A stretch of DNA of 64,000 bases, from assembly GCF_002278135.3 (NCBI RefSeq), contig NZ_CP029425.2:7850001-7914000 (forward strand). Reading direction: 5' to 3'. The translations under genes and the position numbers were made by a program. The notes under the pieces are model-generated. The model saw only the letters and a list, made by a program, of their open reading frames with translations. It did not search any database and had not been told where the DNA came from. Positions 26,970-40,791 of this stretch are shown here, in pieces (positions within the stretch are counted from its first letter, which is position 1; the number at the start of each line of letters is the position of its first letter). This DNA comes from Bradyrhizobium ottawaense. Its GTDB lineage: Bacteria > Pseudomonadota > Alphaproteobacteria > Rhizobiales > Xanthobacteraceae.

Positions 26970-27839
26970 TCACGCGCTCCCGGCTGCGGCGATCGCCTCG
27001 TCCGCGTTTCGCAGAAGCAAGACACCTGCAAGGTGCCGCTTATAGTCGGCGCCGCCATGCCGATCCTCGTTGACTTCAAGCTCATCCAGCGCCGTCGGGA
27101 GCGCCGCCTCGATAGCCGGGCGGACTTCCGCGACGGATATGCCCTGGAGGGTGTCTTCGACGGCCTTCAAAGGCTGAGGTCGCGAACCGAGCGCTCCGAC
27201 CCGCACGCGGGCGCTTTTGATCGTCCTCTCGCCGACGCCTAGCGACCAGGCCATCGCGACATTCACCGAGGGCCTCTCACCATGCTTGAACCGCCGATAG
27301 GTCACCGGACCGGTAGGGCGCGAAAACGCAATGACTGTCAGAAGCTCATCCGGCTCCCGCACCGTTTCCAGCTCACTCCGGATGAAATCGTCAGCGTGAA
27401 CGACACGCGTACCGCTGGGGCCAATAAGCACCAGCCGTGCGTCCAAGGCCGCGAGCATAGTCAGCGGATCGGCGTGGGGCTCTCCGAAGCACAGATTGCC
27501 TCCGATCGTTCCAACGCTGCGGACCCTGACGTTTGCGACGTTGGCGCAGAGCGAGGACAGCGCCGGCACGTACTCGCGAATAACAGGATCATTGGCGATC
27601 TTGTTGTGCGTGCAGCGCGCACCGATTTCGATGTTATTCGCATCGTTCAGAGCAATGCGGTCAAGTCCGGGGATTCCCTTGATGTCGATGAGCCGGTCCG
27701 TATGGATGACGCGCATCTTCATCGCCAGCAGCAGTTCGGTTCCGCCGGAGTAGAACATGCCATCACCGGACTGTCCGACCGCACGCACGGCGCCTGCGAT
27801 CGTCGAAGGCCTCTCGAATTCGAAGGGTGATGGCAGCAT
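26970..27839 (-). CDS. FAD-binding subunit of a molybdenum hydroxylase
   Basis: 289 residues, CoxM-like. FAD-binding segments are FYSGGTELLLAMKMR (about 30-45) and TIGGNLCFGEPHADP (about 110-125). A C-terminal CO-dehydrogenase flavoprotein domain follows. It lies between the CoxG-like gene (2 bp gap) and the [2Fe-2S] subunit (1 bp). A separate FAD subunit marks this enzyme as the three-subunit type, unlike the two-subunit NicAB of Pseudomonas putida, which passes electrons to cytochromes. Confidence 0.9.
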   Translation of the reverse strand: MLPSPFEFERPSTIAGAVRAVGQSGDGMFYSGGTELLLAMKMRVIHTDRLIDIKGIPGLDRIALNDANNIEIGARCTHNKIANDPVIREYVPALSSLCANVANVRVRSVGTIGGNLCFGEPHADPLTMLAALDARLVLIGPSGTRVVHADDFIRSELETVREPDELLTVIAFSRPTGPVTYRRFKHGERPSVNVAMAWSLGVGERTIKSARVRVGALGSRPQPLKAVEDTLQGISVAEVRPAIEAALPTALDELEVNEDRHGGADYKRHLAGVLLLRNADEAIAAAGSA

Positions 27840-27841
27840 GA

Positions 27842-28290
27842 TCAGGTCGCGCCCAACATTTCTTTGAGCCGCTTCTCGAACTCATCGAAGTTCTGATCGA
27901 CGCGACGCTTGATGACGCCGAACCCCATAGTCGCGAGGCGACCTTGCACGTCGACCTTCGCGTCTACGGCGAATGTGGACCCCGCCCCTTCCGGCGTCAC
28001 GGTCACGTCGAGAACCACCGCCAGCCTCGTCCCGGTGATCTTGTCGCGGCCCGTGGCGCGCGTGCGGACGTGAAATGGCTCCGTTATCGATTCAACGATG
28101 ATGTCGGCGGGGACCTCGACCTTGAACGGGCCGATCTTCTGTTTGACGGTCGCTTTGTAAGTTGCAAGCCGCTCGATTTCCTCGACGTTTTCGCAGCCGG
28201 GGATGCAACCTGATATGCGAGGGACGTCAAGCAGCGTGCTCCAAAGCTCGCCGGCGTCGCTGGCACCACCATCGACATATTGAATTCCAT
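27842..28290 (-). pseudogene. CoxG-like SRPBCC protein, frameshifted
   Basis: Homologues (CO dehydrogenase subunit G, about 150 residues) are thought to help assemble or anchor Mo-hydroxylases. The frame starts at the ATG at 28290 as MEFNMSMVVPATPA, 4 bp after the large-subunit stop. Near 28250 the reading frame is lost. In the next frame the expected continuation resumes at once: ELWSTLLDVPRISGCIPGCE, then IGPFKVEVPADIIVES and the family C-terminus ATMGFGVIKRRVDQNFDEF to the TGA at 27842. One missing base in GC(N)GAG explains it. No start codon exists in the second frame after the upstream TGA, so no intact product is expected unless the base is a sequence error. Confidence 0.8.
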
Positions 28291-28294
28291 GAAT

Positions 28295-30535
28295 TCAGTT
28301 CCTCTTCTGCAGGGCGCGCCATACCTTTTCGGGCGTCATTGGCAGCTCGGTGATCCGAATGCCGTAGGTGGAGAACAGCGCATTGGCGATCGCGGGCGCG
28401 ACCGGAAGGATCGCTCCCTCGCCCATTCCCTTGGCGCCGCCTGGACCAGGACCGTCCCCGTTTTCGACAAGGATGGTGTCAAACACGGGGGGAACGTCAG
28501 AGATGCGCGGTATCGAATAATCGATCGGCGTCGCATTGATGGGCTGACCATCCTCGAACTCCAGCACTTCATAAAGCGCGTGTCCGAGGCCCATGATGGC
28601 AGCCCCCTCGTCCTGCCCTTCCGCCGCAACGCGATTGATCGCGCGGCCGACGTCAGCGGCGCTGGCATATCGGGGGACACGGATCTCGCCGGTGCCTTCA
28701 TCGACAACGATTTCAGCAAGGCCCGCGGAAGTCTCCCAGAACAGAGGGGACTCGGCCAGGGCGCCCTTCTTCGAGCGCGGCGTAATCGCGCCGCGGCCGA
28801 TGACCTCTCCCGAGTCGACACCCAGCGTGCGGTGAAAAATCTGATGGAAAGTGAGAACCTCTGATCCGGTAGAGACACCCCCCTCAACAAGCGACAGGTT
28901 CTCCCGGGGAAGCTCCCAAACATCAGCAACCATTTCGAGGATCTGATCGGCTGCGTCGATTGCGGCATTCTCGACGGAAAGGCCGACGACCACGGTCGAT
29001 CGGCTTGCGCCTGTGCCCCAGTCGTAAGGGGCGACGGCCGTATCGGTGCGCAAGACGGTTACCGCGGAGGCCGGCTGCTTCAAGGCCTGCGATGCGATGC
29101 GCGCCATGGCCGCGTGCGCGCCCTGGCCGACTTCAATGCTGGAGACCGAAACTAGGATCGACCCGTCGATCTTGAGACGTACGATCGCGTTGCTGATCGG
29201 CGTATTGGCCGGATCGGTTGCGGCGACTGCCAGTCCGCACGCCTGCCGGTTGGAGGCCTTCACCTCCGATGCGAACGACTGGGTCACCCGGCCTATCAGC
29301 TCGCTCATATCCATATCGAGCGCCCGCAAATCGGGGCGGATGCGCTCACCGCGGGACGCCAAATTCAGCAACCGAAACTCGGACGGATCCATGCCGATTG
29401 CCGCCGCGACATTATCCATGTGCGATTCTTTGGCCCAAACAGCTTGCGGCCCTCCGATCGAGCGGAAGGCCGCACCTGGAACGGTGTTCGTGTAGACCGC
29501 GCACGCCTCAAGACGCAGATTGGGCACCACGTAGGGGCCCATGATGCGATTTGCCGATTTCGTGGCGACCGCTGAGCCTGTGTCGGAATATGCCCCGCCA
29601 TCGAGCAGCAGTTTGGCGCTCTTGGCGAGGATCCGTCCCTTGGCGTCCAAAGCCGTTCGAATCGTGATGTCGGCGCCCAACCTTCGGCAGGTGAGCATTG
29701 ATTCAGTCATGGATTGCGCAACGCGAACCGGGCGCTGCACCTTCCACGATGCAGCGGCAACCAAAGGTTCGATCTTCACCGAGGCCTTGCCGCCAAACCC
29801 TCCGCCGACAAACGGAACGATCACGCGGACCTTGGCCAACTGCAGTCCGTAGAGCCGTGAGAGCACCTTCTGAACAGCGGTCGGCGTTTGTGCACCTGCC
29901 CAAACCGTCAGAGAGTCCCCCTGGAAATCCGCAATGACCGCATGCGGCTCCATTGCGAAGTGAGAAATGGCCGGGAAGGTGAAGCGGTCTTCGTGGATGT
30001 AGGCCGCGGCCGCCTCTGCAGCATCAACGTCTCCGACGTTGTTCCGGTAAGTGTGGAAAATGTTGCTGTTCTGGGTCGGCCGGGCGCCGCCCTTGAAATA
30101 AAAGTCTTCCAGATTTTCATGGCGCTCGTGGATGAGCGGCGCTTCTTCCGCCAGGGCTTCCTGGATGGTCGTTGCGCGCGGAAGGTCGTCGTATTCCACA
30201 TCGACTAGTTCTGCGGCGTTTTCTGCGATCTCTATTGTCTCCGCGATCACCACGGCGACGGGTTCGCCCACATATCTCACGCGGTCGGTCGCAATGATCG
30301 GCCGGTCTTTAAGCACAACGCCCCAGTTACCGAACGAGGCGACGTCTTCGCCGATTAGCACGTCCACAACGCCGTCCATGGCCCGCGCAACGCGCGAATC
30401 GATCGAAGCGATGCGGGCATGAACGGCTGGCGAGCGAACCACAAACCCATGCAGCATCCCCGGAACCGTCAGGTCGGTAACGTACTCGGCGCGTCCCGTA
30501 ACCTTTTCGATCAGGTCGGACCGAACGGAACTCAT
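28295..30535 (-). CDS. Molybdopterin-binding large subunit of a xanthine-dehydrogenase-family hydroxylase
   Basis: 746 residues, CoxL/XdhB type. It starts MSSVRSDLIEKVTGRAEYVTDLTVPGMLHG, the usual substrate-binding N-domain. Mo-cofactor segments seen are PFVGGGFGGKASVKIEPLVA, NTVPGAAFRSIGGPQAVWA and the C-terminal GPGGAKGMGEGAILPVAPAI, which holds the catalytic glutamate. It probably hydroxylates nicotinate to 6-hydroxynicotinate using water-derived oxygen. It is the first gene of the leftward operon, facing a MarR regulator across a 440-bp gap. The family covers many substrates, so nicotinate is inferred from nicC, nicF and nicX. An alternative ATG is at 30553. Confidence 0.85.
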   Translation of the reverse strand: MSSVRSDLIEKVTGRAEYVTDLTVPGMLHGFVVRSPAVHARIASIDSRVARAMDGVVDVLIGEDVASFGNWGVVLKDRPIIATDRVRYVGEPVAVVIAETIEIAENAAELVDVEYDDLPRATTIQEALAEEAPLIHERHENLEDFYFKGGARPTQNSNIFHTYRNNVGDVDAAEAAAAYIHEDRFTFPAISHFAMEPHAVIADFQGDSLTVWAGAQTPTAVQKVLSRLYGLQLAKVRVIVPFVGGGFGGKASVKIEPLVAAASWKVQRPVRVAQSMTESMLTCRRLGADITIRTALDAKGRILAKSAKLLLDGGAYSDTGSAVATKSANRIMGPYVVPNLRLEACAVYTNTVPGAAFRSIGGPQAVWAKESHMDNVAAAIGMDPSEFRLLNLASRGERIRPDLRALDMDMSELIGRVTQSFASEVKASNRQACGLAVAATDPANTPISNAIVRLKIDGSILVSVSSIEVGQGAHAAMARIASQALKQPASAVTVLRTDTAVAPYDWGTGASRSTVVVGLSVENAAIDAADQILEMVADVWELPRENLSLVEGGVSTGSEVLTFHQIFHRTLGVDSGEVIGRGAITPRSKKGALAESPLFWETSAGLAEIVVDEGTGEIRVPRYASAADVGRAINRVAAEGQDEGAAIMGLGHALYEVLEFEDGQPINATPIDYSIPRISDVPPVFDTILVENGDGPGPGGAKGMGEGAILPVAPAIANALFSTYGIRITELPMTPEKVWRALQKRN

Positions 30536-30975
30536 GTTGTCAATCGCCGACATACGCAAATCCGATAGTACTTTGGCGCGCCGGTCCGTAAGGCGTGTAG
30601 CCAAGGCCCCGGGGAGCAATCTCAGGACACTACGACATTTATCACTTGAATGCAAGTGCTGCACTCGCTTGCAAGTTATGAGATGTCCTCTTCCCGTGAT
30701 CGGAGGCAAGCCAGGAGCGAATCGGTCTAGCCCAGCGCGTGCGAGAATGGGTTTGCCTCTTAGGCGGAGCGGATTTCGATATGCGAACGACGGACGCATC
30801 GAAGCGAGCCACTGCCGGGGCTCTCAACGAAGCAAATCGCATTAAACAGAATGAAGTCGAACAAAGATGGATTTCCTAGGTCGGGAAATGTAGACAATCG
30901 GCCGGCACCGAAGACCTTCGGAGCTAGAAGCCTGTATTTCTTGAACTGAGGCAACCTACGGCAAGGAAGCAAAAA
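30536..30975. other. Divergent promoter region of the nicotinate-type operon and its MarR regulator
   Basis: 440 bp without a gene. It should hold promoters for both directions. The two inverted motifs at 30643-30677 are the clearest control sites. The right half has no other symmetry that I trust. Confidence 0.5.
30643..30677. promoter_or_regulatory. Paired MarR operator candidates
   Basis: CACTTGAATGCAAGTG (30643-30658) is a perfect 6+4+6 inverted repeat. Starting 19 bp further on, CACTCGCTTGCAAGTT (30662-30677) is a second, less perfect copy. On the other strand both read as ACTTGCAnnC(A/G)AGTG. Two similarly oriented palindromes, about two helical turns apart, in the gap between a MarR gene and its presumed target operon are typical of MarR repressor sites. 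Confidence 0.6.
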
Positions 30976-31446
30976 GTGGTGCAACCCAAGACAAAGCCGC
31001 GCGCGGCCGGGAAAGTGAAAGAAGCTATAGATTCGTACCGGCTGGATGACGCACCGGGCTTTTTGTTGCGAGTCGCGCTCCGTACTCACACGTCCATCTT
31101 TGCCGCTAAGATGATTGAAGAATTAACGGGGCCCCAATTCTCGACGCTAGCGAAATTGAAGGAGGTAGGTCCTTGCTCGCAAAACCACTTAGGACGGCTA
31201 ATTCATTATGATTCGGCGACCATCACCGGCGTTATCAATCGCCTGAAATCTCGCGGCCTCATCAAGAGCTCCAAAGACCCTCTGGATCCGCGGCGACGCG
31301 AGATAGATTTGACCGAGAAGGGAAGACGGATAGCGGACGCAGCGATTGAAACTATTGGCGAGATTTCCGGCGAGACATTCGCTCCGCTGACCCAAGATGA
31401 ATTTCGAGCGCTCACCGAAATCTTGAAGAAGATCATACGACGCTGA
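30976..31446 (+). CDS. MarR family regulator, likely repressor of the nicotinate-type operon
   Basis: 156 residues. The winged helix contains LTGPQFSTLAKLKEVGPCSQ, NHLGRLIHYDSATITGVINR and the wing LKSRGLIKSSKDPLDPRRRE, all canonical for MarR. The start appears to be GTG at 30976 after an AAGGAAG site; a second GTG follows at 30979. NicR of Pseudomonas putida and the regulator of picolinate degradation are also MarR proteins, which supports a role in sensing a pyridine intermediate. It is divergent from the operon it probably controls. Confidence 0.85.
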   Translation: MVQPKTKPRAAGKVKEAIDSYRLDDAPGFLLRVALRTHTSIFAAKMIEELTGPQFSTLAKLKEVGPCSQNHLGRLIHYDSATITGVINRLKSRGLIKSSKDPLDPRRREIDLTEKGRRIADAAIETIGEISGETFAPLTQDEFRALTEILKKIIRR

Positions 31447-31942
31447 TCAACCGGCTTCGAGCGGCACTAGATATCGTCAGCAGCCGAGAAAAAGGGCCCG
31501 GCGATCGCGCCGGGCCGAGTAGAGGGAGGAAAACGAAAGATCGCAAATCTTTCGCAGACGCCGAATGCGGAATTCGATCGCAGAAACCCAACGAACGACC
31601 TCCAGCAGCAATACTATCGTACATGTCAGACCGCATTTTGTGCTGAAGTCGGCACCTCTCCGCACCGTTTCCGGCATTTGACGGGTCGTACGATTTCGAC
31701 AGCACGACAAAGAGCGCGCGCGAGACTTGGAAGGTCCCGATCACCAGGCTCCGCGCGTCCGGTAGTTCATTTCATCGCCCGGCTCCGATCTCGCAATGCC
31801 CGCACCGCCGTACCCGCCTCTGCAATTCAGAGATCCGAATCTCCTGCCAAGGGATGACTGCCGGTCCTCGTTGCGTCGATGAGTATCTATTCCTCTAATC
31901 TGCGCGTTGAATGAATCGTGCTAGTAACCCGAGGGGCTGTCC
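31447..31942. other. 496-bp gap, no supported gene
   Basis: Open frames here are short, lack family features and differ in base composition from the genes around them. The only clear structure is a T-ended hairpin for leftward transcription (31490-31516). The gap lies between the nicotinate-type region and the broken lpd copy and may be the remains of an insertion or lost gene. Confidence 0.35.
31490..31516 (-). terminator. Leftward Rho-independent terminator
   Basis: GGCCCGGCG, ATCG, CGCCGGGCC forms a 9-bp perfect stem. On the minus strand it is followed by TTTTT (AAAAA at 31490-31493 and flanking on the + strand). It points at transcription coming from the right, where no intact gene now ends, and also shields marR from antisense read-through. 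Confidence 0.6.
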
Positions 31943-32263
31943 TCAATCGTCCCTACCTAGCGCGCGGAGTATCTTCCTTCTATAGCTCGCCAGGTCGAAC
32001 AGGAGTCTTGGCACTCTTTTGAGCGCAATCGCCTTGCCCTCGATTGCGAGATGTAGAACTCGTACCAATCTGGCAAGACCAAGTTCTACAAACGCGAGCC
32101 GAACATGCGGATCGTTCACAATCCTGAGCTGGTTGTGTACAATGACGATGGATGCCGCGAGATCAGGTTTCCTCTCCAGAACGAAGTCTCGACATGCCGC
32201 GGCAAATTCCTCCTCTTGAACGCTCAAAGGTACCTTTACTTCCCTGCGAGAACTTCCCGCCAT
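31943..32263 (-). CDS. Hypothetical protein, 106 residues
   Basis: I do not recognise this product. The ATG at 32263 follows a GGGGA site. The sequence is soluble and mixed helical, with a hydrophobic stretch VRLAFVELGLARLVRVLHLA, and ends KILRALGRDD. It sits 60 bp downstream of the broken lpd piece on the same strand. It could be an old gene fragment made open by chance. Confidence 0.35.
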   Translation of the reverse strand: MAGSSRREVKVPLSVQEEEFAAACRDFVLERKPDLAASIVIVHNQLRIVNDPHVRLAFVELGLARLVRVLHLAIEGKAIALKRVPRLLFDLASYRRKILRALGRDD

Positions 32264-33023
32264 ATTCGGGTCCCCTATGAACAATCGGCAGCGAGGCACC
32301 TGAGCCGGCTCAGGTTTTTGGATTTCTAGTGGCTCGCCCGCTTGGTCGATCTCTTCGGACCCGGCAACACATCCGTGCAAACACCTTCATACACTTCGCC
32401 AGCCAGGCCTATTGTCTCTCCGAACGTCGGATGCGGATGGATGGTCTTGCTGAGATCAATTGCATCGGCGCCCATCTCGATCGCCGGGCAGATTTCTCCA
32501 ATCATGTCGCCAGCGTGCGGGCCAACGATCACACCGCCGATGATGCGGTGCGTCTCTTGGTCGATGATCAGCTTGGTCATGCCATAAGACGCGCCCGAGG
32601 CGATCGCTCTGCCCGAGGCAGCCCACGGAAACTTCGCGGATCTAACGTGCCTGCCTGAGGAGGCCGCTTCTTGTTCCATGATGCCAACCCAGGCCACCTC
32701 AGGATCAGTGTAGCCGACGTTCGGGACGATCTTCGCGTCAAATAAGCTCTTGAGCCCGGCAGCCGCTTCTGCCGCGACATGCCCCTCGTGAACCGCCTTA
32801 TGGGCGAGCATCGGGTTACCCGCGACATCGCCGATCGCGAAAATATGAGGCAAATTCGTCCGCATTTGCCTATTGACTGCAACGAAACCTTTGCGTCGCA
32901 TCTTACACCAATCTTCTCCAAGCCCAGATATGCGCTGTTCGGACTCTGCCTGCGGACTGCAGGATCAATTCGTAAGTTCGACGCCCCGGCTTTGAGCTTT
33001 CAATCTGGACCGATACGCCGTTA

Positions 33024-35207
<2,184 letters not shown>

Positions 35208-35232
35208 CTGAGTGTTCGCGTTCGATTGTCGA

Positions 35233-37119
35233 TTATCCGGAAACCTTCGGGTTTTGGATCCGGTTGTAAGCGGCATTTAGCGTTGCCAAGGCGTCGCAAC
35301 TGACGTGAATAAAGCTGCAGATGCCAGCCCGCCGAAACGCGGCCTCGGATTGAGAGGGAAGTCCCGCCAAATAGATGTGCCTAGCTCCGACTTGCCGAAG
35401 CGCGTGGGCGGAGATTTCGGCGCGCTCCGCATAGATCTTATCGCTGGAGCAAAGGCAGGCAAGTTCGGCACCAGATCCCGTGAATGCGAGGGCAAGCTCG
35501 GCTGGGTCGGCGAAGCCGGCGCCGTCGATAGCCTCAATTCCTCCCGCTTCGAAGAAGCTCTTGGCGAATGTCGCGCGGGCCGTAAAGTCGGTCGGTGTGC
35601 CGAGATTAGCAAGAAACACTCGCGGCCGCGCGCCGAGTAGCTTCAATATCGCATCGGACTTATCGCGGAGCGATTCGAAGGGTTCCGCAAGCCGGATCGG
35701 CGGCAGCGCGTCGAATACGAATTTCTGATCAAAGCTAGGCGGAAGAGCCATCGGTCTTACGCTTAGTACCGCCGCTGCGCCTTCGCCAAGGTTTGCGAAC
35801 TCGCTCACTCCGGTCAGCGGGTCGCTGCGTTTCGCGAGATTTGCACGGCGCGCTGTGCGTGTAGCTGTGATCTTCGCCTGAAGCGTTCCTTGCTGTAGAG
35901 CGGCAAAAATGCCGCCCGCATTTTCAGTCTCTTGAAAACTCCTCCAGGCCGCGTCGCAAAGCTCCGTTGTTAGCGCCTCAATGCCGCCAGCACCTGAGGC
36001 AGGATCGCTAACCTTGGCAAGATTGCTTTCCTCCAGCAGCAGAAGCTGCGTGTTGCGGGCCACGCGCCGGGCAAACGAGTCTGGAAGGCCGAGCGCCAAC
36101 GTGTGCGGCAGAACTGTGATCGCATTGGCACCGGCGATTCCCGCAGAGAATGTCGCCAAGGTAGCGCGCAACATGTTTACGTAGGGATCGCGCCGGGTCA
36201 ACATGCGCCAGGACGTGTCAGCCGCAATGAACAGCGGCCTCGGCGCCACACCGCACGCCGATTCGATGCGCGCCCAGAGGAGCCGCAACGCGCGGAATTT
36301 AGCCATAGTCAAAAACTGGTCGGCGTCAGCAGTGAGTCGCGCATAGATCATACTTCGCGCTTGATCCAGCGGAATGCGCGCCGCCTCCATAGCGTGCAGA
36401 TATGCCACGCCGCAGGCGAGCACAAAGGCAAGCTCCTGCACTTCTGAGCCGCCGGCGTCATGAACGATACGCCCGTCGCTCGCGGCAAACGGCCCCTTGA
36501 ACCCCAGCGTTACAAGCCCTTTGATCGTGCTGGCAACGTTCCGTGCGATTTCTTCCCAAGTGTATGGACTGCGTCCGCTTAGGGCGCACGCGCCCAGCGG
36601 ATCGAGCCCAAATCGAATGTCGCAGACGGCAGGATCGAGACCGACCGACTTCACATATTCCGCAACATGGATCGCGGTCTTACGCCCGTCTGTACCAATT
36701 TGAAGTTCAATCCCGATGCCGGCATCAAGGTGGACGTCCTTTAAAGCTTTGGCGACGGCACCTGCCGTTTGATCGAGACCGAACCCGCGGCTGCAGTTGG
36801 CGCCGGCAAAGACGAGCGCCAGGCCCGTCGCCCCATTCTCCAGATCGTGAAGGGCCTGCCTATTGGCCGTCACCGCGTCTGGATGATCGATGCGCTGTAT
36901 GATCTGCCAAGGCGCCGCGGGTGCCCGCCCGTCGACTAGTGCAATGTCTTTCGCGCGGAGATAAATCGGCTCGATTCTCAAGTCGTCGTACGTCCTACCA
37001 ATCAGCTTTTCGAACGGCGCTCCCTTTAGCACGCCATCAACCAGCTTGTGCCAGTCCTGGCGTGAAGCAGGCGCAAAGCCCGATGCCAATGCCAACCGTT
37101 CGGTTTTCATCAAGTCCAC
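35233..37119 (-). CDS. mutA: Methylmalonyl-CoA mutase, small subunit
   Basis: 628 residues. It resembles the large subunit's barrel ([40 protein letters not shown]) but lacks the DxHxxG cobalamin motif, as expected for the non-catalytic MutA subunit of two-subunit mutases. It partners with the MutB encoded next. Its base usage is visibly less GC-rich than mutB and pccA on either side, so the unit may be a mosaic. The start lies 101 bp after the pccA stop, the largest gap inside this operon. Confidence 0.9.
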   Translation of the reverse strand: MDLMKTERLALASGFAPASRQDWHKLVDGVLKGAPFEKLIGRTYDDLRIEPIYLRAKDIALVDGRAPAAPWQIIQRIDHPDAVTANRQALHDLENGATGLALVFAGANCSRGFGLDQTAGAVAKALKDVHLDAGIGIELQIGTDGRKTAIHVAEYVKSVGLDPAVCDIRFGLDPLGACALSGRSPYTWEEIARNVASTIKGLVTLGFKGPFAASDGRIVHDAGGSEVQELAFVLACGVAYLHAMEAARIPLDQARSMIYARLTADADQFLTMAKFRALRLLWARIESACGVAPRPLFIAADTSWRMLTRRDPYVNMLRATLATFSAGIAGANAITVLPHTLALGLPDSFARRVARNTQLLLLEESNLAKVSDPASGAGGIEALTTELCDAAWRSFQETENAGGIFAALQQGTLQAKITATRTARRANLAKRSDPLTGVSEFANLGEGAAAVLSVRPMALPPSFDQKFVFDALPPIRLAEPFESLRDKSDAILKLLGARPRVFLANLGTPTDFTARATFAKSFFEAGGIEAIDGAGFADPAELALAFTGSGAELACLCSSDKIYAERAEISAHALRQVGARHIYLAGLPSQSEAAFRRAGICSFIHVSCDALATLNAAYNRIQNPKVSG

Positions 37120-37220
37120 CTAATCCCAAGTGACGCCGAGCTGACCAACATGACTTCTGCCTGGAAGTAACCGGAATTCCTGCAGACAGGCTGCCCATCT
37201 CAGGTCGCCTCTTGCGGTGT

Positions 37221-39236
<2,016 letters not shown>

Positions 39237-39244
39237 AGCTCTTC

Positions 39245-40774
39245 CTACAACGGAATGTTGTCGTGCTTCTTGGCCGGCATCTCGACCTTCTTGTCCCTAA
39301 GCATCTCCAGCGCGCGGGCGATGCGCTTGCGGGTCGAGTGCGGCATGATGACGTCGTCGATGTAGCCGCGTTCCGCCGCGATGAACGGCGACAGGAAGCG
39401 GTCTTCGTATTCCTTGGTGCGCGCCGCGATCTTGTCGGGGTCGCCGATGTCGGAGCGGAAGATGATCTCGACCGCGCCCTTGGCGCCCATCACCGCGATC
39501 TGGGCGGTCGGCCAGGCGTAGTTGAGGTCGGCGCCGATCTCCTTGGAGGCCATGACGTCGAAGGCGCCGCCATAGGCCTTGCGGGTGATGATGGTGACGA
39601 GCGGCACGGTGCACTGCGAATAGGCGAACAGCAGTTTCGCGCCGTGCTTGATCAGGCCGCCATATTCCTGCGCGGTGCCCGGCAGGAAGCCCGGCACGTC
39701 GACGAAGGTGACGATCGGGATGTTGAAGGCGTCGCAGAAGCGGACGAAGCGCGCGGCCTTGCGCGAGGCGTCGCTGTCGAGCACGCCCGCCAGCACCATC
39801 GGCTGGTTGGCGACGAAACCGACAGTACGGCCCGCGATACGGCCGAAGCCGGTGACGATGTTCTTGGCAAAACCCTCGGCGATCTCGAAGAAGTCGCCCT
39901 CGTCCACGACTTTCAGGATCAGTTCCTTCATGTCGTAGGGCTTGTTCGGATTGTCGGGGATCAGCGTGTCCAGCGACATGTCGACCCGCTCGATGGAATC
40001 GAAGCTCGGCCAATCCGGCACGCCGTCGGTGTTGTTCGCCGGCAGGAAGTCGATGAGACGGCGCATCTGCAAAATCGTCTCGACATCGTTCTCGAAGGCG
40101 CCGTCGGCGATCGAGGAGCGCGTGGCGTGCACCGAGGCGCCGCCGAGCTCTTCGGCGGTGACGACCTCGTTGGTGACCGTCTTCACGACGTCGGGGCCGG
40201 TGACGAACATGTAGCTGGTGTTCTTCACCATGAAGATGAAGTCGGTCATGGCCGGCGAGTAGACGTCGCCACCGGCGCAGGGGCCCATGATGACCGAGAT
40301 CTGCGGGATCACGCCGGAGGCAAGCACGTTGCGGCGGAACACGTAGGAATAGCCGGCGAGCGCGGCGACGCCCTCCTGGATGCGCGCGCCGCCGGCATCA
40401 TAGAGGCCGATGATGGGCGCCCGCGCCTTCATCGCCAAGTCCTGGAGCTTTGTGATCTTCAGCGCGTGGGTCTCGGACAGCGAGCCGCCGAACACCGTAA
40501 AATCCTTGGCGAAGACAAACGTTTTGCGGCCGTTGACGGTACCCCAGCCGGTGACCACGCCGTCTCCTGGAATCTTGGTCTTCTCCATCCCGAATTCGGT
40601 CGAGCGGTGCTGGACGAACATGTCCATCTCCTCGAACGAATGCTTGTCGAGCAGCAGGTCGATCCGCTCCCGCGCGGTGAGGCGGCCGCGCGCATGCTGC
40701 GCGTCGATGCGCTTCTCGCCGCCGCCGAGTTTGGCACCGGCGCGACGTTGTTCAAGGGCTTCGATAACGGACAT
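39245..40774 (-). CDS. pccB: Propionyl-CoA carboxylase, carboxyltransferase subunit
   Basis: 509 residues with the two crotonase-like carboxyltransferase domains. Diagnostic segments are [20 protein letters not shown] (first oxyanion region), [17 protein letters not shown], and the C-terminal [20 protein letters not shown]. It transfers the carboxyl group from biotin to propionyl-CoA, giving (S)-methylmalonyl-CoA. The ATG at 40774 ([13 protein letters not shown]) is chosen, 17 bp after lpd. The frame is open to 40828, which would overlap lpd. Confidence 0.92.
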   Translation of the reverse strand: MSVIEALEQRRAGAKLGGGEKRIDAQHARGRLTARERIDLLLDKHSFEEMDMFVQHRSTEFGMEKTKIPGDGVVTGWGTVNGRKTFVFAKDFTVFGGSLSETHALKITKLQDLAMKARAPIIGLYDAGGARIQEGVAALAGYSYVFRRNVLASGVIPQISVIMGPCAGGDVYSPAMTDFIFMVKNTSYMFVTGPDVVKTVTNEVVTAEELGGASVHATRSSIADGAFENDVETILQMRRLIDFLPANNTDGVPDWPSFDSIERVDMSLDTLIPDNPNKPYDMKELILKVVDEGDFFEIAEGFAKNIVTGFGRIAGRTVGFVANQPMVLAGVLDSDASRKAARFVRFCDAFNIPIVTFVDVPGFLPGTAQEYGGLIKHGAKLLFAYSQCTVPLVTIITRKAYGGAFDVMASKEIGADLNYAWPTAQIAVMGAKGAVEIIFRSDIGDPDKIAARTKEYEDRFLSPFIAAERGYIDDVIMPHSTRKRIARALEMLRDKKVEMPAKKHDNIPL

Positions 40775-40791
40775 CGATTGGGCCAACTGAT

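Noticed and set aside
21097..30535. Picolinate rather than nicotinate degradation
   Set aside because: The picolinate pathway also has a three-subunit Mo-enzyme, MarR control and a NicX-like dioxygenase, but it needs a separate decarboxylase and a different hydroxylase. Here a NicC-like flavoprotein that can do decarboxylating hydroxylation takes their place, so nicotinate is favoured, though not proven.
31433..31744. 103-codon minus-strand open frame
   Set aside because: It runs through the terminator hairpin and the end of marR and has no family features.
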